Shown piece after piece: positions 1 to 11,000 of a stretch of DNA of 34,007 bases. A program made the position numbers and the translations under genes. This stretch comes from Saccoglossus kowalevskii. Its lineage: Eukaryota; Hemichordata; Enteropneusta; Harrimaniidae. The DNA lies in the NCBI RefSeq assembly GCF_000003605.2, contig NW_003158724.1:121275-155281 (forward strand), read 5' to 3'. The notes beneath the pieces are model-generated. The model was given only the letters and a program-made list of their open reading frames with translations, had not been told where the DNA came from and searched no databases. The number at the start of each line of letters is the position of its first letter. The stretch's first letter is position 1.

Positions 1-25
1 GTATTGTTTCTAATTTTATTTACAG

Positions 26-882
26 GGCCAGACTACAATACTTGACCAAATACGAGTCTATACAAATTCCCCTGAGAAGGGTCATGAAGATGAGAACTTT
101 CAGAAAGATGAACTATCGCGTAAGTAAAGACTATATTTTCACCCTTATTTGAAAATTTAAATTGACATGATGAAGTGGCATTCCATAGTCTGGACCAAAT
201 AACTGATTGATTGGATCTTTTTGTGCTGACTAAAACCAAATGACATGCTGAATTGTTACATATGTTGAAAAAGAAAGAAATGCCTGCATTTACTGATTTA
301 TTTATGTTTTACTTTGCACCCACAGTTCCTAATGAAGTTGATAACCGGGTCATAGAAGAACAGCAAAGTCAACCAGCGGAGAAAGATCAGGATGTGGCAC
401 CAAGCGAGGAATCTCGAACCAACACACGTCGACGTAGACGACGTGACCTCAACAAGGAACTTGACCAATCAGATTCCAATAAGAACCAACAAGACAATGA
501 GAGTAATATTACAATGAAGAGATATAATTATGGGCATTATGCAGCAGAGGGTAGTGTTAAACAGTATGCTAAAAGACACCAAGAGGTGGGCAGTGATTTG
601 TGATTTGTCTTCACACTCCTGAAAAACGATATTCGAGGTGCACATCCAAGAATTTTTTGATGGTTCACTGCCTTCTTGAATTTAAGACATATGATTATAT
701 TTTTACTTCTCTCAAGATCTCCATTTTGACATCTTGATTTTTCAGCTGACTGGTTCCAAAAGCTCCTCCTCTTCTCACCATTCCACAAGAGCCACCAGAT
801 CCTCAACCAGAAGTTTACACTCTTGATGAAGCAGTGCATCATGGACAGTTAGCTGACCATCGTGGACTGAGATTAGGATTAT
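26..882 (+). CDS. 3' end of an unrecognised gene (partial, 2-3 exons)
   Basis: I do not recognise this protein. A good acceptor (tttacag) opens an exon at 26-119, which ends at a GTAAGT donor in phase 1. The next exon begins at 326 after cacccacag and stays open to a TGA at 601-603. The residues are hydrophilic: an Arg run (six Arg near the middle of the second exon), then Asn/Gln/Asp-rich sequence, so this is probably a disordered tail. The start IRVYT-like strand at 40-65 could be the last beta strand of a folded domain, but that is weak. A further open stretch at 763-882 has coding-like codon use (about 39 codons, Pro-rich, ending GLRLGL and TAG). It could be a terminal exon joined from a donor at 550/551 in the matching phase; in that case the 601 stop belongs to another isoform. 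A phase-0 alternative (donor 585/586, acceptor 745) gives a Ser/Arg tail instead. The 5' part of the gene lies outside the window. Confidence 0.55.
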
Positions 883-1157
883 AGTGTAACTCAATCTGAG
901 GCCGGCTGAACTAAGCTGTGGACAAAGTGTCTTCCAAAAGATGCAACCAGCAGTCTGATTTTTACAAATATGTGACAGTTACGTGTTTTGTATATTTTGT
1001 ATATGGTATTTGTTATACTGTTTCCAGTATGTAGTATTTTGGGAATATGCACCCATAAGCTGTGATGTATTAGATTTACATCACCATGAACTATGCACTG
1101 GGTTTATATGATGGTTTTATAATGTTATTTGTTTTTTTTGTTGTTTTTTAAACAAAA

Positions 1158-1163
1158 AATAAA
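1158..1163 (+). terminator. Poly(A) signal AATAAA of the first gene
   Basis: A canonical AATAAA lies about 275 bases after the last possible stop codon (882), in a T/A-rich stretch. It is the nearest such hexamer downstream of the gene, so the mRNA probably ends near 1180. Longer 3' ends cannot be excluded. Confidence 0.45.
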
Positions 1164-1179
1164 AAGGCTGAGTGCGAAT

Positions 1180-4100
1180 AAGACCTGAATAGCAAAAAAT
1201 GACATAAATTACACTATATTTGTTTACTTATATATTAGTCATGCTCCGAATCTGCAAGGGTCATATAGTAGAGCAACTTACATATTTCCCCAAAAAAAGT
1301 ATGACTGGTTGGAAATGACCTCTTTCGGTAAAGCTGTTCTTTTTGTCTTCTCGTTGAGAGCTCAATATGGCCGCATAAATTAAACTTTCTGAACACTACT
1401 ATAAATCAAATGATCAGTTACAACACTTAATTGCAATGTTTCTGTCATTAACATGCATTTTATACACATTTTTTTTAAAAATAATTTTGATTACCAATTA
1501 GTAAACTTAAGATAATTAGCATGAATAGGGGTAATGAACATTTATTGATGTATTGTTAAGTGTCATGTTGGGTACAGGTGTTAATTTAATAAGTGCAATG
1601 AATTTACTGATAGTTTCTTGTCCTGTGCATACAAATGCCTCATAGTTTTCTATATTAAGAACACTAATCAGTAATCAGCATGCATGTCAGGGAGCCAATT
1701 AATGATGGTCTTACAAAAGGTTTTCTCCTATATATTATCTATCAGTGAATTTGGTTTGTATGTTACTATCGCCACCATGATATTGCAGATTTCTGACTGT
1801 TCATGTGTGTCATGATTGTTGACTGATTGGATTTAGGTTGGGACAAACCAACGTCAAAAGGAGAAGTCAAACTAGTATTGAAGATCGCCTACAATATCAA
1901 TTCCTTTTCAATTTATTTCATCTAATCGTCTGATTTTCTGTGTGGAATATGGCAAAGTTACTAAAAATATTAACCAAAATGTATTTATTAACTTGTGTTG
2001 TTGATGTGGTCATTCTCTTTCGTTCCATCTTTTCTGTTTCCGATGTTTGTCTAAAGTGTTATGTGATCTTTTTTGTTTTTTTCAAAATGTTAGCTTGAAA
2101 AGATACCTGTTTCAAGTTTGTGTTACAATTCCTGCATTTACCCAAACAACGCACCCTTTTATAGTTTGCTCTAACCAGCTCCAGTCATGTAACAATCTTG
2201 AGATGCACACAAAAAAACAATCAGTATTTGTATACAAACCAATATGGCGGTGACAGTAACATTTGTACACAGCTGACTATGGTAATTTTAGTATGCATAA
2301 AAGTTCACAGTGAAAGCATTTAAAGCCTTATAATTGCTAGACTCTGACAACTTAAACTTGTGTACTAATGACACCCATATGAGAACGGATTCAAAGGCCA
2401 TTAAACATTCATTGGTGTTTTTTTAATTGTCAAAAACTGTATATTTATTTCTTGTTAGACATTTGTGACAATATTAGATGTTTACAAACACTCTGTGTTA
2501 CAGTCGGTGTGTTTGGATGACACCTTCACTTACAGGCTTCATCAGCCCTCCATGTGACGTTCAATTCCAGTCATTTATATTGTTGTGTATATACTTGTTT
2601 GTCTTGTGTTTATTTACCGCCGATGTTGGCCTTTTTCCTATGATCTCCACTGCCAATACCATATTTGCTCTATCAGTAATGCATTGGCTTATATTAAATG
2701 ACACAGGTGTCTCTGGTCAAAATAAGTTGTATTTTTATGATTCATCTTAAAATAAATGCAAGTTTTGTTTATGTGCGTTTCTATTTGAGATGTGCTTTTA
2801 ATAGAGCAAATACGGTAACTTGTGTCAGGAGATCGAGCTATTTACAGGGAGAATTCATAAGGGGTATATATAGTAGTTATATTTTAAAATATCTAGAGTT
2901 GAGGTGAATAATTGGTATATTACAAATGTATACTTTGAGTATTGATACAAACAGAAAAGTCCTCATATATAAAATTATGTCATGTCACCCTCTGGAGGTA
3001 ACTTGAAACTCATTTCAATAATTCCTTGCCAACAATAAACCAGTGTAAACTTTTATCAACTTCAACAAAATAAAAAAACAATTTTCAATTTTTTTTTTAA
3101 AATTATGATCTATAAGGAAATTGGAAATTATGTTAAGGCGAAATATCATCTGTATACAAATAAATTGCTTCATAACATACTGGATAATACCAAACCCCAG
3201 CCATATTATCCTGTATCACATAATTTTATGTAAGGGAACTTTCTGTCTGTGTCTACTCATTTGGTGCTAGTATAGTTTTTTTCACCATTAATATAATAGG
3301 TTAGTACTGTATTTAAAGAACCTTGACCTGAGTATGTTCATAAGTGGAAATTATCTGTTTATTTGAAGTCCTAAACCCAAGTTTTTCCTTCAAAACAAGA
3401 TATATTGACAGCTTGTAAAGAATATTTCCTGAACATACTCATATAGACAAAGCTATTTAGCTGCTTTTAAAACTTAGTACTGAATTACCAGTACCTACAC
3501 CTAACTGCCGTAGCCAATTGCCGAATCCTGAGACACTTTCTAAGGTCTGTAATTTTTGTGTAAATAGCCATCCTTGTATGGATGTACCTTGATCGTTGTA
3601 TCTATGCAGAGGTACTTGACCTTTGACCTACAGTGCCTGCATTTATGAGCACAGGGTGTATACATATTTACATTTAACTAACAATACAACGTCTTCCAAT
3701 TTGTTGTCCTGTTACTTTTTTTGAGAAAAATGTGCCTTTGTCTTTAATGATAATCTTGCAAGATTTTTTTTTTTGATGTTCAGTGAAATTTGTTTAAAAG
3801 CACATCCTCAAGTCCCAATGATGTGGTTATTGCTGATGCTTATTGTATTAGAAATGACATTATTGTCAAATAGCGCCCTCTACAGTTCAGGGAGTAACCA
3901 TGTAATGTGAATTTAAGATAAGCACACATTTCTGCTCAGTGTTGATCCTTAACATTACCAGTACATATTTTTTGCCGAAGACATGCTTTTCATATAACAT
4001 TCACTGTCAGTTATTGCTGTGGAGTTTTACTCCGAATCCTTTTTGCATATTGCAGCAATTCTTTATTCACAGGGCATATCATGAGTGTATTTAGGTGAAT

Positions 4101-4422
4101 GCATTATTTCTGTTTATTTCCAGATTTTGATCAGTTCAAAATTACAATTCCAGATTCTAGCTTGGGATGACTGCATTTATTCACTTCAAAGTAGAAGCTC
4201 TTTTATAGAATTTGGCTAGAAATGAGAGAGATGGATGTTCATTCTTTTTGCTAGGTTACTTTTGAATACAGGTGGTCAACTTAAAGTATATTTTTGCATG
4301 AATCAGGGATTTTTTTATTGTTAGTTTTGCATCATACATTCGTTTAATGCACAATAAAGGTGAAAGAGTCATTTTCAAATTTTGTCTTCGCTAATCTTTA
4401 TTGAATGCCAAGTCTGGATAAA
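1180..4422. other. Gene-free AT-rich spacer
   Basis: I see no supported gene here. The longest open frames (for example 2478-2750, 90 codons) lack recognisable domains, conserved context or splice partners, and their composition follows the local AT bias. The stretch may include an extended 3' UTR of the upstream gene. No tRNA-like structure or transposon ends were seen. Confidence 0.5.
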
Positions 4423-4514
4423 TTGAAGGACGGTGGTCGTTGCGCTGCGTCCTGTGCGATATGGTACTCATAGCAACGTATACAACGTGTGTAAAATACA
4501 TTGTTTATTTACAT
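4423..4514 (+). repeat. Truncated copy of a short inverted-end repeat
   Basis: This stretch matches the left part of the 133-bp element at 23229-23361. Both share the end block cGGTGGTCGt, then CTCATAGCA, TATACAACG and GTGTAAAATACATTG, in the same order and orientation. Similarity stops after ttatttacat, so the right inverted end is missing. Two copies 19 kb apart show that this is a dispersed family. Confidence 0.75.
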
Positions 4515-4698
4515 ACATTTTAGAAGTTTACCAGTTCCATTTCAAAAACTTGCACCTTGATCAAGTCAGAGGTCCATTACTAGTCCACATAAAAACACTA
4601 GATTCAAGACAGCTTTCCTTGTAGTACAGAATAAAACCCTCAATTGAGAACTTTTTAGCACTGCTGTCATCGTAGATGACAGAGCAGAGCTATTCATA

Positions 4699-5019
4699 TC
4701 CTCGGGGGCGGAGCTACGTCACAGACGTTCCACGTTGCTAAGACGCGCACCACTGTACCATGCATTTCTATGGGCTCTGTGCGCGCTGCTTTGGAACGCC
4801 GGTCGAGCCAGTGAAAATTCGAGAAAACACAAACTCAACTTTGAAGTAATCCCGAACAATCAAATTTATATGTTACACACGTAGGGCTAATCTTGTTGCA
4901 CTGTTCAGAGGAGTCTCCACAATCACCCCAAAGTACCGTTTTCTGCGAGTTTTGGGCCTTTGTTTTCACCGCCGCGGGTTGCCAGGCGGTGAAAATGCCC
5001 GGATGTCCGCCCCCGAGGA
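4699..5019. mobile_element. GC-rich MITE-like element with 14-bp inverted ends
   Basis: TCCTCGGGGGCGGA at 4699-4712 is repeated exactly in reverse complement at 5006-5019. Both ends are flanked by TA (4697-4698 and 5020-5021), which fits a 2-bp TA target duplication as made by Tc1/mariner-type elements, though a PIF/Harbinger relative is possible. The 321-bp interior is much richer in G+C and CpG than its surroundings. It encodes no transposase, so it would be non-autonomous. Confidence 0.6.
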
Positions 5020-5055
5020 TAGGTGATTGTCCGTCCATCAACAATTACATTTCCA

Positions 5056-5400
5056 TCTTCTTGAAAACTACCAGCTCAATTGCTTTAATACTTGGTGTTT
5101 TTGGTACTTGGTACCTTGGGTGGAACCTTCAGATTTGTTTATTTTGTAACGATATCTTCAATTCTGTATTTTTGGCGAATATTTTAGGTAAAAAATGCTA
5201 TTTTAGACTTCTTCTTGAAAACTACCAGCTCAATTACTTTGATACTTGGTACTGTGTGTGTACTTTTGTCAGATTTGTTCATTTCGTGATATTTTCAAAT
5301 TCTCTATTTTTAGCAAATATTTTTGATCAAAAATGTTATACTTCTTGAAAACTGCTACTCCAATTGCTTTGATACATGATATATGTGTACCTTGAATGGA
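5056..5400 (+). repeat. Minisatellite, ~130-154 bp unit, about 2.3 copies
   Basis: The block CTTGAAAACTACCAGCTCAA recurs at 5060 and 5214, and in degenerate form at 5344 (spacings 154 and 130). Each copy is followed by TTGATACTTGGTA-like sequence and then by a TTTTTAGCAAATATTTT-like block. Another unit sits at 20733-20847, so the unit is dispersed as well as tandem. The open frame running through it (4893-5348) is therefore not a gene. Confidence 0.8.
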
Positions 5401-8083
5401 CTGCTATTAGATGAGTTCCTTCTGTGCATTAGGGGAACATTCATAGTTCTGCTAAAACTATGGGGCTATTTTGAAAGTCAGGTCAGATATACCTTACTTT
5501 TTTGCTCAGAAATAAAATGTCAGGGCTAGAAGAATATATAGACCTTTTAAAATTGGTGTCGTTCTTCTGTAATTTGCTTACTGAAATTGTGGCAGGTGGG
5601 CCTTTATACCCAAGATCTGCATAATGAATATTCATAGCCTAACTTAACAATCTTAGTGTTCCGGATGGCTTAATGTTTTTGCATGGCAAAAAAAAGTATA
5701 AACGTCCTGAAACAATGCAACAATATGTCTAAACATTTTGCACGGAAAATACTGGTTAAAGTTTAGGTAAGAACAATTCTTACCAAAAATGAACAAGTAC
5801 AATGAAGTCGTCATCGCATGAAAAATAAATATAGTAATTAATAATAGTACTGTATTAATCTCAACGTCTCATAAAATATAACATGAACTGTATAAAAGTT
5901 CCTAAAAACAATAGCACATTAACATGTCTAAGCAAAATTTGGTAATAAGTCTTGGAGGTCATATTACTAAACCTGGTTCTAATTATCAGCAGGAGAATGT
6001 CTTCATTTTATGCACTTATTTCTACATCTAAACAATGTTTTATTTCAGTCAAATTTTAACCCATTTCTTGAAAATTGCACATGCTAGTTACACCAATTGA
6101 ACTTTGTTGACATTTCATAGCGATTGATACGATTCCCAAATTAAAGATCATTAGATAAAAATTGGTATCACAATTTTAAGTGAAATTTAACAATTATCTT
6201 GAAAAATATGCAAAGGACACATACCAAAATCAAACTTGGCCAAAGAGCACAAACTGGTTAAAATAATATCCAAGTTTGAAAAAGATACAAATTTAAGACG
6301 TTGACAACGAACAAACATTTTCCCCGTTATACATTGACATCTACGACGATGCGGACAAGGTAAAAAATAGTTTTGCATTTATTGATATGTTACATCTGTT
6401 GCCTTCAATATAGCACTAGTTGCATGTCCCCATCAGTAACTGTGTTTAAAATACGAATTGCGCATATTAATGAGGCAAGATGACCAAATATGGTCATCCG
6501 ATGCATTTTGTCCAATCAAGGCCTTCATAACAGCATTAGTTGCTCATGCAAATATAGAGATAGTTCTATAGATACAGCATTAGAATTATGCACAAGTTAT
6601 TAATTATGCAATCTCTGTTGCACTTAGGGGAAATGTTGTTCATGTCCAAGATAAAGTAATACGATCACAAATTGAGTCTGGGAAGGAAATCTCGCCATTC
6701 ATGAATTTATTTGCAACCATACTCCTATTATCGTAAATGTCCTATATACATTTAAATTTTTTGACTATGAACATTTGGAAGATATTCACACAAATAAACA
6801 TACATTTGTAATGAATGTACGAAATTGAGTAACTAGCCAAGTATGTTCAAGGTTAACATTTTCTAAAAACAGTTGGCCATCCTTGATTCAAATCACTAAA
6901 CAAATGCATGTCGTACTAAGCACATGCAAAGAACGAACAGATTCAGTCCAGGGGGTTCTGAAATATGACTAACAGACAACGTATTACAAATTCCAATTTT
7001 CATTCAAACTGACTCGCGAGATGCGTCTTGGCCTAATGTTATGTTAGAAAATGTGTGATATTCTTGTCAGTTCATACAATATAAAGAGATGCCTAGCCAT
7101 ATGTAGTTTTTACGACCACGGCGAGTTACTTTACATTCTGCCATCCTTCTAAAAACATTAGTGGCATGAACATTACTGATCCCTGCATGTGCAAACTGTG
7201 CCAAAAAAAATTGTCCTAATAGTCTGGATCGAAACTCCGAGCGTGCAGATATTTGCTGCCTTAGCACTCTGCATGAACCTTAATCACGCCCACAGTGGCA
7301 ATTTAGGAGAACATGTGCTGATTCTTACTAGTATGACATGGTCAGATGATTTAGTAATGAAATGAAGGCAAAACTGTCGAAGACGCACATTTATCATCGC
7401 ATGAATCAAACGGTTTCGCTAACCTTGCATGATCGTGTTACGAAAAGGTGTATTTCACTGCAGTTAAATTGAGTCATTTGATTGGGCGCGCCAAGGAGCT
7501 GGCTGACTGGAGAATTATGGGTAATACGAGTGTGCAATATGATCAATATTAGGCACTCAAATGAAACACACTGAGACAATTTATAGATATAACATCTTTT
7601 ATAAACAATGTAATACAAGTTGGACAATAAACTATTCTTTTTATAAGTTATATCGACTGCATTTGACAGATTTGGTTTCAAAAGTTGTGGTTCATGATTT
7701 GCAATGTTGCAGATACGGACGTTATATTTTTTTTACTTATCTATAGGTTTAAACGTATTCGAACTGAAATCCATTTATCAAAACAGCACAACTTTTTTCT
7801 TCATGATTGGATTTGTCTTTCTCAGTAAAGTTGAGCATGCATCATTAAAACTGAATTACAAATATAAGAATAACGTTAAGAAATATGAAACGTTTACAAA
7901 TTTGAAAGTGGTTCACATAAGGGAAGTACATCCTGAAACACCAATTGACTGTCCATGCAAGAGACTGGATAATTCAGGAAAATCGTAAATACTACAACGG
8001 TAGACACAAGCTTTCAAGATGCAGCAGACAGCAGATGTATTGCTTGTTCTTCCATTGCTCTGTTGTTGGTTACAACTGGTCTG
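5400..8083. other. Spacer, including the probable OGA 3' UTR
   Basis: No gene is supported. Around 6440-6660 there is dispersed-repeat-like sequence with runs such as GCATATTAATGAGG and ATTATGCA. The part next to 8083 should be OGA 3' UTR. I found no AATAAA on the minus strand close to the stop; the nearest exact one is at 6706-6711, which would give a UTR of about 1.4 kb. Confidence 0.45.
6706..6711 (-). terminator. Candidate OGA poly(A) signal
   Basis: TTTATT on the plus strand reads AATAAA on the minus strand, about 1.37 kb downstream of the OGA stop codon. It is the first canonical hexamer I could find after the stop. Variant signals closer in (TATAAA near 7580) could be used instead. 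Confidence 0.3.
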
Positions 8084-11000
8084 TTACATTGCTCTTCCAA
8101 GTATGATTACTTCATCTGAGATTTCATCCAACATTGGCACTTCTAAAAATCCCAGCTTAGTGTAAAAGTCCAACATTGTTTTGTTGCCAACACCAACCTC
8201 TACAAATGCACCATAGGATCCTGTAAATAAACACATGGTTGGTTCACATAGCATTACACAAGACGCTGTCCAGAATGACACAGCCTTTTTTCAAAGTTAG
8301 GCATGCACCTTGGTGCTTAATTTCATATTTGACATGCCAATATCAGATGTGCAAAAGGTTTATTCAGCCCTGATTAGCACTCAAAATTAGTGACCACCAC
8401 GGAAAATACTTTCTGCAATAGACAGTCTTTAGATTGCAAGCTAAAATTCTTTCAAAATCAATTCCACCTCAATATAACATGGTCAAAGTGAAGCTCACGA
8501 TCAGTTTACGCTATTCAAGAAAAAAAACATGTTTGTTGCGTGATTTGGTAAAATCATGTAAAAGCTCTTCTTTCAAGACCCTGTTTACCTTTTAAAAATT
8601 GCTAATCACCTCTTTCGAAAACCATCATGCAGTTTTCAACCGAAATCGATGCAATATGCAAACTAGGCTATTAATATGCAATGATTTTTAACCCAAAACT
8701 AATCAGGTCTGTGAATAGTCATGAGCATCTATGTAGCAAGTTGAAATGTAAAGATTAGCTGAAAATTTACTAATTACTGTAAAATGACTAATTTTCACTG
8801 GGTTTAAATTTCGCTGATTTACCATTTCAGGCATATTCAGTGGGTTTTAAATTCACGGTTTTATCATTTAGATAATGTGTTCTATGCTAAATTTTAAATA
8901 TTCACTAGGTTTTAATTTAGCGCATTTTCCAGTCAGCGAAATAAGCAAAATTAAACCCCAGTGAATAATTAACCCCTTTACAGTATACAAATTAGGTATT
9001 TAATATACATAAATATTAATCCACTTCTATTACATCTATGTGCCAAGTTTCATTGTAATGTGATGATTAGTACTCGAGATAGCAGTACACTGCATACTTT
9101 GCACATAGGGGTTAAAAAACTGGACAATAGCACTACAGCCTCTACCTAACATCAGGTTTTCATCAAATTGACCTCATTCACTGAAGTTTGCTTGACAGGG
9201 TATTTTACATCAGCAAGTTTGGGAAATTAACAAAATTCATATATGTGATTAATCAGTCAAACTCTTACCATTAGCTTTAAGTGCAGATAGAATACAAGCC
9301 AACATATTCTTTACAACACTTGTATCTTCAACACTCGGTAGAATATCCATTTTTAGCAGCGAGGGATATTTTTGATGTAGATTATTAGGAAGATAAATTT
9401 TGTATTCATGAAAACTTAGAAAAACCTCCTGAAATGAAGAAACATGGTATTAAAATACTTGAAAAGCTCAGAAGAAACTTCCCATTAAATATAAGATGTA
9501 CATGACTACTCTACTTGAGAAGTAATTTTGTTTCATTAGGGGCCATAATTTTGTTATCCATCATTCAAATGATAAGCTGCGATTTGGAATACTAAAAAGT
9601 TCTCAGATGTGAATGGAAAATTAAAAAAAATCTATAACATTTTACCTCTGCTGGGGTGAGATTTTTAGATTTTGGTTTGGGGTATTTGGAACACATTTCC
9701 AACATCCAAGCCATATCATACAGGTCGTAGTACTTTTTAGCATTCAAAGCTCCAAGAACATAGCCACAGATACCATTTTCATCCTCCAATACAAAACAAT
9801 ACTCTGGACTGAGAGTGATAAGTCCACCAACTAACCTGTAAAACAAGCATTGACCATGAATCATTATCACTGGAAGTTTTAATTTTGTTGGTAACAAAAA
9901 GTAGACATGTACATGCAATTTAAAAGTAGTTTCAAATAAAGTAAACATGAATGTATTGCCATTGCTTAGATCACAATAGCACAATTTGGTTATACTGTGT
10001 TTTTGAGGTGCGATATATCCAAAATGTTTTTGATATACACAAGTTGACCTGAAACTGTTCTTTTACCTGATAGGTCAAGTCTATCAACCAATCAGAATGA
10101 TGGATGAAGACAACAAGTTCAAATTACTAGACTTCATTTAAATATATTAATGAGGGTTCAGCAACCTTACTGAATGGCGAAAACTGATTTACTGATGTTT
10201 TAGTATGACCCTTGTACAAAGTTTGAACATCACCCTGTTTATTTCTGAGAAATGAACGTGTTCATGCCCAAGAAACATTTTTGGACACTCAAGTATTAGA
10301 ATTTAGCAAATTTAAGGACCAAAATGGTCTACAGTCAGCCATATCTGATCAAATGGTAACAAAAATTGATGTACAAATGAAATTCATTGTACATGGTCTT
10401 TGTGTTAAGTTTGAATGTGTTTGCTCAAGGCATGCTCGTGAAACTGGACCGAACCCGAATTAATAGTCCAAGATTTTGGGCTTTGTCTAAAACGGAGACT
10501 AAAAACATGTACTTCGCTGAATAATGGAATTCTCACAGCAAGTAAAAGGATTAATCTGAAGTAGAAGAAGCAACACCTCAACACAATAAAATGTTGTACT
10601 CGCTCTTTTACTGTGTTACTTAAAGACACAAATGGAGTTGTTTCCTTGAATTTGTTTCACTCACAATACTATCTGATCAGAGATACTCTTGAACAAGTTT
10701 TTTAGTCGCATTCAAAGTGTTTTTTGGAGTAAACCCCCATTAAAGATGGACTTACTTGTCACCAATAAGGTTTGGATGATCAGGAAAGATATCCGTTCCA
10801 TCTGAGCCATCATCACAAGTAAGTCTACAAACTTTGTACACTTCAACCTGATACAGGAGAACATTTAAGGTTAAAATACAGCATTCACATTGGTTTCTCA
10901 AGTCTAATATTTCAAGAAACTTACAACTTTCTCGATAATGGCATTCTTTTCGTTATCCCACACATCAAACATCTCAAACCTTTTTTTTTTCAGAAAATGT

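Noticed and set aside
2478..2750. 90-codon hydrophobic open frame
   Set aside because: No recognisable domain, and composition follows the T-rich DNA; no splice or promoter support.
4893..5348. 151-codon open frame on the plus strand
   Set aside because: It starts inside the GC-rich inverted-repeat element and runs through the minisatellite; repeat units explain the open frame.
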